Position numbers and translations under genes: made by a program | Source of the DNA: Thinopyrum elongatum | Lineage: Eukaryota > Streptophyta > Magnoliopsida > Poales > Poaceae | Reading direction: 5' to 3' | NCBI GenBank assembly: GCA_011799875.1 | Contig: CM022301.1 | Location: 325,332,929-325,396,928 of the forward strand | DNA length: 64,000 bases | Part shown: in pieces, positions 11,072 to 22,306 of the stretch | Layout: every line of letters begins with the position of its first letter | Position numbering within the stretch: position 1 is the first letter of the stretch | Notes under the pieces: generated by a model | What the model saw: the letters and a program-made list of their open reading frames with translations, nothing else | Database searches by the model: none | What the model was told of the DNA's origin: nothing

Positions 11072-11153
11072 TACGTCAATCACACACGGTTCCCAAAATT
11101 GGAATCGTGTGCAATGACTTTAATTTTGCCTGTTACGTCAATCACACACGGTT
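11072..11153. repeat. Two copies of a 20-bp CACACGGTT repeat
   Basis: TACGTCAATCACACACGGTT occurs at 11072-11091 and 11134-11153. The first copy is followed by an inverted partner AATCGTGTG at 11103-11111. The same CACACGGT core forms the palindromes at 2059-2191, suggesting CACTA subterminal DNA on both sides of the zinc-finger gene. Confidence 0.5.
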
Positions 11154-11517
11154 GGATCTAGCAAACCGTTGCCTCCGAAACTCTTTGTGGGACAGAAAAC
11201 CCTCACCACCCAATTCAAAAAAGAAAAAAGAAAACCCTCACCATCCCCACGTCACAAAAACCCTCACCCCGCCCGCCACCCCCTCCGGTCCCCATTCACA
11301 CCTGCACAAGCTCCTCCGTGTCTATGCATGGCACCGCCTATCGTGGCGGCAACCACTTAGCTCGACACCTGCCGCTGCCGCCAGGCTGCCGGCACACCCC
11401 ACCACATTTCGCCACTTCCGCTTGCCGCCGCCTATCGCCATTGACTTTCTCGACGCTTCTCACGGTCGACCCAGCTCCGCCCGGTTGGGGAATCCGCCAT
11501 ACTGAGGGTTTTTTCTC
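11154..11517 (+). other. Leader or promoter region of the F-box pseudogene
   Basis: C-rich, pyrimidine-rich sequence with A-rich patches (11218-11235). It could be promoter and 5' leader of the gene that starts at 11518. The open frames here are low complexity and give no recognisable protein. No TATA box was identified with confidence. Confidence 0.35.
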
Positions 11518-14433
11518 ATGGACAACAAGGTAACTAATTTTATGAGATATTATCTCATCTCTTATCCCAGTTCATCTGCCTCCTTTAATCACGCAGCCGA
11601 AATCGCCGTGAATTCATTTTTATTCAAGCTAATTTGAGGGTTTTCTATCAATCATAAAGTGTACAGTGCGCGAACACATCAGGACTTTGCGGCCTCCGCC
11701 AGACATCCATGGAGTTCCATCTCACCATACCAGATGACTTGAGGATGTGCGAAGTATGTTCAATCTCACCCTAAATCGGTTGGCATGGCCTACTTTCCTG
11801 AACATATACTAAATATTGCTACATTTGGATAAAAGGTGCCACATGCACCATATACGTCAAAGGGGATTTTTTTTCCTCTTCTTTCTATATTAGGCAAATT
11901 AATGACGTATTGTTCTTTCGATTACTCTCATATTTCCATGACATCATGTTTACCCTATCTGTTTAATTATAGATTTTTGTCCTTCGATTTCAACTGTTGT
12001 ACAGTTCTTTCACTTTGGGCCCATATTTGCATGTTACCATATTTTCTTTAACAATCCTACCATTTTCTGCAGCGCGTCCCTTGCCATGCAACAGAATCTG
12101 TAGTGCACAATCTTTCCCTTTACATAAATCAAGACTGCAGGGATGTCATACTGAACACAAACCTTGGATTTACAATCGTTGCTACTATAAGACTTGATGA
12201 ACGTGGTGACTCCTATTTTGGCACTGGCCTTTGGAAAGAAATTTCTAAGTTTTATGTACTGAAAGCTGGCACTAAAATTGCACTGCACATAAAAGAGCCT
12301 GGGCATGAGATATATGCTAACTTCCCCGACGATATCATCCGTCCAGACTTTGTTCGAAGTAAGTTTTCTTTTCAAGTATCTACATGTTGACTTACCCAGC
12401 AATATCAAATGAATTGTGTAGTATTTAAGCAACCAATTGTTATTCCATTTTCTTACTATATTCCTACCTACTAACTTCTAGTTACTAATACACTTTTCTA
12501 TTGCCCTGTTTTAACTAAATATTCCCTGTACTCCCACTTCTATCAGAAAGCACCGCTGACAAGGAGACTCCAGAGGTGGAGAACGGGGCTGCCAACAAGC
12601 GGAGGCGGGGCGAGCAAGAACCGCAAGCAACTCCAGCAGGCCTAGACTTCATCAGCAGCCTCCCCGATGATATGTTGACAGTCATCATCTCCCTCCTCCC
12701 AATCAAATATGGGGCGCGGACAACCGTCCTTTCCTGGCGGTGGCGCCCCCTATGGAACTCCACCCCTCTCGACCTCATCGACACCCACGAGCTCTGCCAT
12801 GGCTATCGCAAAAGCTTGGATGCGTTCTCCAAGATCCTCGGCATTCACCCTGGCCCAACCAGAGGCCTTAGAATGGGCAAGTTCCATTCCAACGGCAAGG
12901 ACCGAGCCAAGCTTGACGACTGGTTCTGATCCCCCGCCCTAGATCAGCTCGAGGAGCTCACTTTTGATGATGGGCATATGTGCTCGCTGCCAATGTCCGC
13001 GCTCCGCCTCGTGCCCACGCTGCGCGTCACCAAGTTCAGGAACTGCCATTCCCCCCCCCCCTTAATGACGCGCCCGCTCTTATTCTACCACGACTGAAGC
13101 ACCTCGAGCTCGTCATCGTCTGCCTCCCAAACGGTGACATGGAGTGCATGCTCCGTGGCTGTACTGCACTCGAGTACCTTCGTCTTCAGGCGATCAAAGG
13201 TTGAGTAGCTTCCACATCACCTCCATGACTCTCCGGACTATTTATGTGTCTTGCTGGTGTCGCAAGAAGACATCACAAGATGTGTACCACGGTATGGTCA
13301 TTGAGGACACACCTTCACTTGAGAGATTACTTCTAGTTGATCAAGAAGGTCCAACAAGAATCAATGTCATTTTGACGTCGAAATTGACAGTGGTGGGCTA
13401 CTTGTCTGACAAATACTCCGAACTTATTATTGGATCCACACCCGTTCAGGTACAACAGCCGCCTTCTACCTCTCCTTCTAGAAATTAACATTATTTCTAA
13501 TTTTGAAGATGTATGTTTGTTTGTCATCCAGAAAATGATTCCGACAAGCTTGACCCCGAAACTACGCACAGTGAAGGTCTGGCACTAGAATCTATCGGCC
13601 CCAACCTGGGGCAAGTTGTTAGTTTCCTGAGATGCTTTCCGTGCCTGGAGAAGCTATATATCGAGGTGATGTTCCTTTCCTGTTAAATGTTAACCATAAG
13701 GGAGTTCAATTTGTGACACCTTTTTCCAAGTTTACAATGACAATGTACTACGATTTCTGAAGGATTTTTTGGAGGATTTCAGTACATACATGTCCCCCCC
13801 CCCCATATTGGTTGCTTGATCCATATGGTTACAATCCATAAGCATTTCTCCTTTGGATTCATCTGTACTAGTTTTCTTAGGGAACTTTTCATCCACTCCA
13901 ACCTCTTGTGAAGAAGGCTATATTTTTCTAGATTGTAATCAAATGCCCATGTTAATCATGTCGGATCGAAGATGGCATGTTAGTGCATTTTACAAATCCT
14001 GCAAACCCAATAGCCATGTAGTAGTGTTCAAAACTGCATGTAGGCACTAACACGTTTTCTTCTTTTGCATATAAGATTAGGCCCGGTGGTGGATAATATG
14101 ATACAATATAACAATCACGTCGAATGCCTAGATCTGCATCTCTCAGAAATTACTTTGAACTCCTACCGAGGGACCTTACCGGAGATTATATTCGCCAGGT
14201 TCTTTGTTGTTAGAGCAAGGGTGCTGAAGGTAATGAGGTTTGCCCTACATTTATTTCGCAAAAATGAATGGTTTGTTGATCAGCGCCGGCGGCTGCGGCA
14301 GAATGGAATAGGCTCCAAAAATGCTGAATTTCATTTTGGAACTTCAGATGACAGAGTAATCGGAAGTCATCATGTCAACCCCATACATGACTTCTCAGTG
14401 GCTGACCCCTTTGCAAAAATTATGAGGTTTTGA
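11518..14433 (+). pseudogene. Multi-exon F-box/LRR-type gene with an N-terminal B3-like domain, inactivated
   Basis: Proposed coding exons: 11518-11529, 11667-11753, 12073-12358, 12547-13449, 13532-13665 and about 14076-14433. Donors GTAACT, GTATGT, GTAAGT and acceptors ending CAG keep one frame through exon 4. Exons 2-3 encode a beta-rich segment (MEFHLTIPDD; GLWKEISKFYVLKAGTKIAL) resembling a B3-type pseudobarrel. Exon 4 encodes an F-box (ISSLPDDMLTVIISLLPIK; TTVLSWRWRPLW), which in intact proteins binds SKP1 in SCF ubiquitin ligases, followed by LRR-like strands (LPRLKHLELVIV). Lesions: TGA at 12927-12929, a frame change at the C tract near 13051-13061, and one-base losses near 13201 and 13577. 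The last intron junction is also out of phase. After the first stop only the B3-like part and F-box could be made (about 256 residues). Confidence 0.7.
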
Positions 14434-14739
14434 AACCAGACTTAGAAGTGGTAATATTAGTTTGAACCTCTCTGATATCCATGTTCAGCGGATCAGCGCG
14501 AGTGTTTGTAGCTGATGAGCTGAATTTCATTTCTAATATCAGTTTGAACCTTGTAATCTTCAAATTTGAGCCATATAACTCTGGAATTTGAACCTTGTAA
14601 TATTTCGTGCTTTTGTGGTACAATCATTGAAATGGCATCGTATGAGACTCGTATATTGGTAGCACTATTTTGACCTTAATATGCAATGGACTTAGATTTT
14701 ATTAACCATTCTCGAATCTGTTTACCTTGTCGATATCAT
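14434..14739 (+). other. 3' flank of the F-box pseudogene
   Basis: AT-rich sequence after the TGA at 14431-14433 with short self-repeats (TTTGAACCTTGTAAT twice, near 14543 and 14588). It is probably 3'-UTR and flank. No further gene is visible before element D begins. Confidence 0.4.
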
Positions 14740-15156
14740 AGCACACGATCTGTATAGCTAACTCGGGGGGCTCGTGAGGGTCTGGCACATCCTCCGTCAG
14801 GACTGCCTGGCGCCTGGCCTCGTGAGCCGCTGACGCACGCTGCGCGAGGCGCTGGTATGAGGCGGCCACGTTCAGCAGGCCAAACGGCATGCGGACATAG
14901 CTGCAGGGGTAGCCCCCGCTCCGGTCGACACGGGACGGCCCGAAGAGGTCCTGCGAAGCAGCCCTGTTGAGGCCTGGGATGTTGACGCAGACACACAGCT
15001 CGCCGCCCGCATCAGGGGCAGCAGCTGCACTGGGTGGTGCGGGGCGACGCCTGCCACGCATGGCTCGCACCTCCTGAAGCTCCTCGATTGCCTTGGTGAT
15101 GAACTCCTAAGTGCCTGGCGCCTCGTGCCTTGCGCCTTGCTCATGAAGGCACGCAT
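14740..15156 (-). pseudogene. Reverse transcriptase remnant of element D
   Basis: The minus-strand frame carries CVNIPGLNRAASQD and SYVRMPFGLLNVAASYQRL, corresponding to the region around the conserved Gypsy RT block that normally reads MPFGLxNAxxTYQR. The YxDD catalytic motif lies beyond the truncation and is absent. The fragment cannot encode an active polymerase. The exact truncation point is uncertain because flanking DNA keeps the frame open to 14702. Confidence 0.6.
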
Positions 15157-15271
15157 CGAAGCACGCCTCCACGTGGTGCCCGAATGCCCCCCTCGTCACG
15201 CTGGTCAGGTCAGAGGCCCTCCAGAGGAGAGCCCCCGAGCCCGTCCTGAGAGGGGCGTCGGGCGCGCCTTC

Positions 15272-17716
15272 CTATGCGAGAGGGAAAGGCACCCCAGCAG
15301 TGGGCGCGGGGCCTGAGGCACGATCATCGGGCGCCCCAGCCTCCTGACGGCCCTTTGGGAGGAGCTGCTTCTTCTTCTTGGGGATGGCCTCAGGAGGCAG
15401 GATGGCACCCTCGCCATCTGAGTTCTCGACCGCCGTGGCCTGGTAGGCGCGCTCGAGGGAGCACACCGCATCCTTTTCATCACAGGCGACCGTGATGATG
15501 CTGCCACTCCCTGGCATCTTGAGGACATTGTAGCCGTGGTGAGTTTCTGCCATGAACTTGGCAAGGGCCGGATACCCGATGATGGCATTGTACGAGAGGC
15601 GGATGTGGGCGATGTCGAAGTCGATGAGCTCGGTGTGGTAGTTGTCGCGCTTGCTGAAGGTGACAGGGAGGTGAATCTGCCCTGTGGGAACGGTGGAGCC
15701 ATCGGTCACCCCTAAGAAAGGCTTGGTAGGCAGAAGCTGGTTGTAGGGCACTTGGAGCATCTCAAACGTCTCAACAGAAAGGACGTTGAGCCCCACGCCG
15801 CCATCGATGAGGGTTTTGGTGATGAGGACGTTGCTGATGGTTGGCGTGCAGAGCATCGGGAGCGCGCCAGCGGTGGCTAAGCACTTGAGTTGGTCCATGG
15901 AGTCAAAGGTGATGGTGTGCTTGGACCACCTAAGGGGGCGCGACGCCCCGAGCTTGGGGAGGGCCGCGTTCACCTCATGAGCAAACTGCTTGAAGATGCG
16001 ACGAGAGGTGGGAGCCTGAGCGCCACCCAGGATGCAGGCGATCGTGTGAGGCTCTTGGAAGCCCCCAGCCCCATCATCTTGGCTGTTGTCGTCGTTTCTC
16101 CTTGGCTGTGGCGGTAGTGGAGGGAGGCAGGCATTGCCCTGGGGGCGATCCTCACGAGGCTGGGCCTGCCAGCGGTCCTCACGGGGTTGGTCTCGCCAGT
16201 CCTGGCAGGGGTTGCGGTTGTCCCAGTGGCCTCCACCGCGGCCTCCTCCGTGGCCGTAGCAGCGGTAGCTGCGCTCGGGGCGGCAGCCAAGGCACCCATC
16301 GCGAATTGCCCTGAGCTCCTGGCAGTCATTGGAGTTGTGGCTGTGGATGTTGTGGAAGACGCAGAATGGGCGGTTGCCCCTAGGAGGCTCATCATGGTCA
16401 TGACCACGCTTCATCTCGGGCTCCACGGCCAGCACGGCGGAGCCCTTAAGCTTCACTTGCTTAGCCTTGGCCTTCTTGTCTTCAGGATCAACCTCCGGGA
16501 GCTCCAGGAGGGAGAGGCGACCTTCCTCGGCCCTCATGCATCTGGTTGCCATGTTGAACATCTCCAGAGCCGAACACAAGTCCTCGTGGATGGCGAGCTC
16601 CTCCTTCATCTTGACATCCCAGACGCCATCAGAGAACGCCGAGATGATGGCCTTGTCCGACACCTTCGGGATCTTGAGGCGAACTTTCGTGAAGCGTTGT
16701 ATGTACTTGTGCAAGGTCTCGCCCGGCTGCTGCCTTATGCACCGTAGGTCGCCTGCAGTAGGAGCACGGTCGTGAGTGCCCTGGAAGTTGGCGATGAAGT
16801 GCTCGCGTAGCTCCTTCTAGGAGGAGATCGACCCCACCGGGAGGTTCAGGAGCCAAGAACGCGCGCCATCCTTGAGGGCCATGGGGAACCAGTTCGCCAT
16901 GACCTTGTCGTTGCCATTCGCCACCTCGATGCTCAGCTCATAGAGCTAGAGGAACTCAGCGGGGTCGGGGGTGCTGTCGTATCATGGAGGCAGATCCGGC
17001 TTGAACTTGTCGGGCCAAACAACATGGCACAGCTTCGGGGTGAAAGCACGGCAGCCTGCCGCACTCACAGGCGCTGGTCGCATGGGGGGAGCTTGATCTT
17101 GGCGCCTGCGCGCCACCGCCTCCAGCGACACCCGGTCTTGACGCGGCGGCGCTGGAAGCGCGCATGCTTCTCCTTGGGGCCGCTGCACCACCTGGCAGCT
17201 TTCCTCATCGCGCGTCGGCGCCCTGCGCGGCGGGTCGCGTTGGGGTGCCTCTCTCCTAGGCTCGGGGTCCGTGCCATGCAGAGGAGGAGGAGGCGCGCCG
17301 TGAGCCACATCGCCCGCCAGGGACGGCGGGGGACAGGGCGAATGGGACGGTGCAGGGGCCTCACTAGCGGCGTTGACGAGCTCGGTGATGCGGCCGAGCC
17401 AGTCGTCATAGAGCTCGTTGGCTGGGCGGTAACGCAGAAGCTCTCGTGCCATGAGCAGCGCAGCCTGCGCGTTTGCCAGCCCGCGATGAACATAAGAAGA
17501 CGACGTCGTGGCCGGAGTGGGTGATGGAGTTGCGGTGCGGCCATCGCGCCGCACGGACGGTGGCAGCGACGAATCCTGCTGTTCATGAGCAGCAGGGTCA
17601 GTGGCGGCGTTAGCCGCCGGGGAGGTAGAGCGGCGAGGAGCGCCGTTGCCCACAGGCGCCGTCTGGGCGACGTGAGCGGCCCGGCGCTCGGCACGAACAC
17701 GGCGAGCGTTGGCCAT
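15272..17716 (-). pseudogene. Gag-protease polyprotein of element D, with three stop codons
   Basis: One frame runs from ATG at 17716 (MANARRVRAERRAAH) to a stop at 15272. It is broken by stops near 16982, 16947 and 16817, which look like single-base changes in an otherwise conserved retrotransposon gag core (MANWFPMALKDGARSWLLNL; QQPGETLHKYIQRF). A Cys/His segment (FCVFHNIHSHNSNDC) is the nucleic-acid-binding knuckle region. The C-terminal third is the protease, with active-site loop TLIDGGVGLNVLS and the strand YNAIIGYPALAKF. Gag would coat the RNA genome in particles and the protease would process it. The frame is GC-rich, so long overlapping plus-strand frames exist and are not genes. Confidence 0.8.
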
Positions 17717-17767
17717 AGGAGCGATAGAACGGCGGCGGAACGAATGGTGGAGGAGAGGCTTCGACAC

Positions 17768-17787
17768 GCCCCTACCTAGCGCGCCAA
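17768..17787 (-). promoter_or_regulatory. Primer-binding site of element D
   Basis: Directly inside the LTR, the minus strand reads ATTGGCGCGCTAGGTAGGGG. Element C has the same site with CCAGG instead of CTAGG at 28,773-28,792. Its position and conservation in both elements identify it as the tRNA primer site and fix the element orientation. Confidence 0.75.
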
Positions 17788-17788
17788 T

Positions 17789-18664
17789 TGTCGGATTTAG
17801 GGCTCCGCTGACACAAGAAAGGTTCAAACTCTGGGGCGTGTGCAAAGAACTCGACCTAACCAGCCAACCAGCCCGTCGCCCCAAAGCCTAGCTTGATTCA
17901 CACGAACAAGGAAGAAGATGAACATGGCAGTTTACCCAGGTTCGGGCCACCTTGAGGTGTAAGACCCTACTCCTGCTTTGTGGTGGATTGGCCTCATGAG
18001 GAGGTTTGTGGATGAACTAGTACAGAGGATGAGCTACCTCGCGAGGGCTCTGATAGTGAGGGTGGAATAGATTCGATCCCCTTCTACGGTGGTGGCTAAC
18101 ATATACTTATAGTGGCCTCGGTCCTCTTCCCCCAAATCGTAGGCGGGAAGGGATCCCACAGTGGCCAATTTGAAAGGGGACAAGTAGTACATCTTATCCT
18201 GACGAAAGGTGGTCTTTGCCTGCAAAGCCTCTGGTCATGACATAGCAGTGGGCTCGGCGATGACACCCGTACTGCAGCGCTGGCGGTCTTGGTCTCGTTG
18301 CACTGGAATGGAAACCTTTGCCAGATTCCTCGGGAACCCACGCCTGTGCTTGCCTCCTTAGCACCAAAGAGGAAACTGCCTCCTCTGCGCCCGCTGGTGC
18401 TCGTCTGGCCTTGGTCGTCATGGCTTGCGTCATCGCAACCTCATGAGGTTGGGTACCTGCATAGAAATCTCTGCTCCTTAGGAGGCAGCCTGGGGAGGCT
18501 GCTTCCTCAGGAGGTCTTGGTGGCGTCCGCCTTGCGAGGCTTGGCCCCTCGCGAGGGTCTTGTCTTGATAGTCTTGTAGATGGGCCGTACCAGGCCGTTG
18601 ATGGAGCCACGCCGTGGGCCGCAGGCAGGCAAGTCTGGGTACCCTGGTTCCCAGAACGCCGACA
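17789..18664 (-). repeat. 5' LTR of element D
   Basis: The 876-bp LTR is bounded by TGTCGG (17789) and CCGACA (18664) on the plus strand, a perfect 6-bp inverted terminal repeat. Minus-strand transcription would begin in this LTR. It aligns along its length with the LTRs of element C at 22307-23112 and 28793-29653. Confidence 0.9.
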
Positions 18665-18757
18665 GCGTTGGAGGATTTTAGCGCCAAACAGGAGAAAGCT
18701 AATAAGCTTGATATGCTTATTACTAGCATGGTGGATACCCGGGATAATGTTTCTTGA
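18665..18757 (+). pseudogene. Stranded C-terminal exon end of a lost gene
   Basis: Immediately after the LTR of element D a plus-strand frame encodes ALEDFSAKQEKANKLDMLIT and ten further residues, then TGA at 18755-18757. The charged, helical Lys/Glu-rich tail resembles C-termini of plant NAM-associated or Harbinger-ORF1-like proteins, but 30 residues are too few to assign a family. The rest of the gene is not present to the left of element D, so it was cut off by insertion and later deletion. Confidence 0.35.
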
Positions 18758-18988
18758 GCTCTTTTGAAGTTGTTTCAATTATGGACTTGTTTTGCTGCCA
18801 CCTTTATTTGCATTGGTGGCCAATTTAGACAGCCAGTGTATGTAATATGCTACTTTGTTCCCTATATTTGCACTGGTGGCGAACTTTGATGGCCAGTGGA
18901 TGTAATATGTGTAATAGCCGTAATAGTCTAGTGTTAGTTGCTTGCTTATTTATTTCTTTATTGTCTTGTTTAGTTGTTTGCTTGTAGT
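18758..18988 (+). other. 3'-UTR-like sequence with an internal duplication
   Basis: Two similar segments, TATTTGCA(T/C)TGGTGGC followed by GCCAGTG(T/G)ATGTAATATG, lie about 70 bp apart (from about 18806 and 18878). They follow the stop codon of the stranded exon end and look like its 3'-UTR. Confidence 0.35.
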
Positions 18989-20336
18989 CACTACAGTTCT
19001 TTTTTCACGTTTTTCTAGTGGCCACAATAACCTATTTTTTAAAATTAGGCCACAATAACCATGGGAAACATACGGACCGTTGTAACCATGGTCATGCTGC
19101 CTACTGTAGTGACCATGGGCCTCCTACGGGCCGAAGGATCCATGGGCCTTCTACGGGCCATAGAATCAATGGGCCTTCTACGTGCCGTATAATCGATTGG
19201 CAAAACATGGGCCATACTATTCGTGGACCAATAACGGACCGCAATATGGGCCGTAAATGGGCTACAATGGGAATCATGTGTTTATGGGCCGACCATAATG
19301 GGCCATTAAGAGGCCGATATGTTTAATGGGCTTCATTTTATCGACATGCATAACGAGTCATTAGTGGGCCGTATTTGATGATGCTATGAGAACGGCCCAA
19401 CCGATTAACGGGCCATAAACGAGCTGACTGTAGCCACGGGCCGAATTTGGCCACAAGCGGAACAGGCCAGTAACGGACCGTAAGTATTTGAATGCTGGAA
19501 ATGAGCCCGAGAATAAATGGGCCCTTAGAAGGCTGAAAGATAACACGGGCTGGAAACGGCCCAATGGAATAACGGGTCGTTAATGGGTATAAAGTGACAT
19601 ACTGTTCATTATGGGCCAGTTTCACCACGGGCCGTTAATGGGCCCAGGGTTACAGAGGGCCTCATATGGGCTGAAAGACGTCATGGGACATACATGGACC
19701 GGAAGTTACAACGGGCTAGAATCATATTGGACGGCCCAGATGACACTACTGGGCCTAATTTAGATAGGCCATAATGGGTCGTGAGTTAGCGGGCTGTAAA
19801 TGGGCTATATGCAAACAGGCCCTTAACAGGCTTTCCGTCGGCCGGCCCGCTACCTTTTTACTAAGTCAAATGGGCCGGCCTTTTCACTTGAATGGGCCAC
19901 TGTTGGGCCTTGCCATGTGTCGATGTATCATAGGCGCCTCCCGTCCAATCAGTGGATGACATCTGTCCCAACGTTGAGCCGACACGTGGTTCCTCTGGCC
20001 ATTGAGAATTTACATGTGGAAAATCCCCATTGGTCCGGGCTGTTAACGGGTTATCGGATCTAAACCGGAACCTGATAGCTTAATGGCGGCCCGTTACGGT
20101 GGATGCCACGTGTCGGTTACCCTTGACGAAAACACTTCCATGACGTGCCATTGATCGTCATGGAAGTGGACACTTCTGTGATGATAATTTTGGTATTGTC
20201 ATGGAACACTTCTACGACAGCACAGGTATGACAATCTTGATTCTGTCATAAAATCGTCATGGATGTGCATGCATGACAGAAAACATGACCTACTGTGACA
20301 AACACGTATCATCACGGAAGTGGTTTTTTTGTAGTG
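18989..20336. mobile_element. CACTA-like element with GGGCC-rich subterminal repeats
   Basis: The right end reads TTTTTTTGTAGTG (20324-20336), the inverse of CACTACAAAAAAA. A possible left end, CACTACAG, starts at 18989. In between are dozens of short repeats of the form (A/T)A(A/T)GGGCC and its inverse, the arrangement of CACTA subterminal regions. The inner right part carries inverted TGACAGA/TCTGTCA words. Flanking 3-bp duplications do not match (AGT against AAA), so the left border or the completeness is doubtful. No transposase ORF is present; if it is an element it is non-autonomous. Confidence 0.5.
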
Positions 20337-21204
20337 AAAGTAGTATTGGGATATTTGATGATTGGTAACCGAATGTTGTTCGAAGTCCCGGATGAGATCC
20401 CAGACGTCACGAGGAGTCTTGGAATGGTCGAGAGGTAAAGATTTATATATGCGAAGTCATATTTTGGGTTCCGGAAAAAGATGCAGTTTTTTCGGTATTG
20501 TACCGTGAAGCTTCTAGAAGGTTTCGGAGGATTCCGGAGGGGTCCGGAAGTCCACAAGTGGGTCCACCATGACCCAAGGGCTGGCATGGGCTGAGGGGAG
20601 GTGCCCTGGCCTTCTTGGGCTAGGCGCACCAAGTCCTGAAAAGCCCATGTGGCTAGGGAAGGGAAAAAATGGGAGTCCTAGTAGGAATAGGATTGGACTT
20701 GGAGTCCAAGTCCTCTCCCCCTTGGCTGCACCCTAGGGCTTGGAGGGGCTGTTCCCCATGCCCATCCACCTATATATAGAGGGGAGGGGGCGCCCCAAGA
20801 GGACACACCAAGCCCTTGGCACCCCTCTCTCTCCCGTTACTCCGTAGTTCCTCCCTCCTCGTTCTAGTAGAGCTTGGCGAAGCCCTGCTGAACTAGCTCC
20901 ACCACCACCGTCACCACCACGCCATCGTGCTGGTTGTGATCCCATCTACTTCTCTGCCTTCTCTTGCTGGATCAAGGAGGAGAAGAAGTCATCGAGCCGC
21001 ATGTGTGCTAACTCGGAGGTGTCGTCCGTTCGGCACTAGATCGGTTGGATCGTGATAGGATCATGAAGAGTACAACTACATCAACCACGTTATATACGCT
21101 TCCACTTTCGGTCTACGAGGGTATGTAGACACACTCTCCCATATCGTTGCTATGCTTCTCCTAGATAGATCTTGGGTGTTCGTATTTTTTTTTCATGTTT
21201 CGTT
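20337..21204 (+). mobile_element. Copia LTR fragment (Angela/BARE-like)
   Basis: The sequence has U3-like DNA rich in CCGGA words, a TATA box CTATATATAGA at 20770-20780 followed by GGGGAGGGGG, and a leader-like part with CTTGGCGAAGCCCTG and TTGCTGGATCAAG. This order is characteristic of the Angela/BARE group of Triticeae Copia LTRs. Neither LTR terminus is intact, and no internal region follows. The right border with element A is near 21204. Confidence 0.6.
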
Positions 21205-21223
21205 CCACATCCGATACTGCTTT

Positions 21224-22306
21224 TGCTATGAATGATACTCGTGATGATGCTAGTACCTTGCTTGATGAAACTGTGCCACTAGGTGAATTTCTTGATTAAC
21301 AAATTGCTAAATCTAAAGAACTTGAGAATGATGAAGCTGATGAAAATTATGATTCACCTACTATGCCCAACACTCCTACTATTTAAAATGCCTAATGTAC
21401 CTGAGGGTTATGTTATTGAGGGGGAGATTGCGAGAGAATTTCTTGCTTGTAATGATAGAGATGATCTTAAGAAATTACTGAGTAATCTGAAAGAAAAGGC
21501 TATGATAGAAAGAATGAAATGTGATCCTAAGTTTGCAACCTCTCTTATCTTTGGTACTGATAAGGATTATGAATTCTCTATTGATCCTGAACTTATTACT
21601 TTGGTAGAATCCGATCCTTTTCATGGTTATGAATCTGAAACTGTTGTGGCACATCTTACTAAATTAAATGACATTGCCACCCTATTTGCTCAAGAGGAAA
21701 AAAATTGCTACTACTATATTCTTAAGGTATTTCCTTTCTCATTAAAGGGTGATGCTAAAGGACGGTTTAATACTCTTGCTCCTGGTTGTGTGCGTAGTCC
21801 CGACGATATGATATATTACTTCACTGAAAATATTTTCCTGCTTATAAGAAACAAGCTGCCTTATAGGAAATATATAACTTTGTGCAATCTGAAAAAGAGC
21901 ACCACCCTCAAGCTTGGGGGAGGTTTCTCCGATTACTAAATGCTTTGCGCGATCATCCTCTTAAGTATAATGAAATACTTGATATCTTTTACAATGGACT
22001 AACCGATGCTTCTAAGAACTACCTAGATAGTTGTGCTGGTTGTGTTTTCAGGGAACGAACTATTGAACATGCCCAGGAATTATTGAATAACATATTGAGA
22101 AACGCCGATGATTGGACACTTCCTGAATCACCACCTAAACCAACTCGAAAGAAGAGAGGTATTCTATTCCTCAATCCAGAAGATATACAAGAAGCAAAGA
22201 ATCTATGAAAGAAAAGGGTATTAAAGCAGAAGACGTTAAGAATTTACCATCAATTGACGAAATACATGGACTTGATATCCTGACATAGGTAGTGGAAGTA
22301 AATTCT
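21224..22306 (+). pseudogene. Element A gag, 5' part
   Basis: Translation from ATG at 21224 gives MNDTRDDASTLLDETVPLG, then TAA. Downstream frames keep the gag core (EGYVIEGEIAREFLACNDRD; FPFSLKGDAKGRFNTLAPG; LNALRDHPLKYNEILDIFYN), but at least two frameshifts and several stops break it. The equivalent region of element B (minus strand, 38064-37013) is clearly homologous, which confirms the reading. The protein would be the structural gag of a Gypsy element. It ends at the ATTCT target site of element C. Confidence 0.75.

Larger units (their letters stand above)
14740..18664 (-). mobile_element. Element D: 3'-truncated Gypsy retrotransposon
   Basis: The order on the minus strand is 5' LTR (18664-17789), primer-binding site (17787-17768), gag-protease (17716-15272) and a decayed RT region (15156-14740). 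The 3' half of pol and the 3' LTR are missing, and the left border near 14740 is approximate. The LTR is homologous to both LTRs of element C, and the two elements share the primer-site sequence. Confidence 0.85.

Noticed and set aside
17024..17524. Long plus-strand open frame (166 codons), with others at 16187-16747 and 15274-15495
   Set aside because: They lie antisense to the gag-protease of element D, which has real domain motifs. They are Arg/Ala-rich by-products of GC-rich sequence.
14740..18664. Target-site duplication for element D
   Set aside because: The left end is truncated inside RT, so no duplication can be assigned.
18989..20336. Complete CACTA element with target duplication
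   Set aside because: The flanking triplets AGT and AAA differ, so completeness is not supported; it is reported only as CACTA-like.
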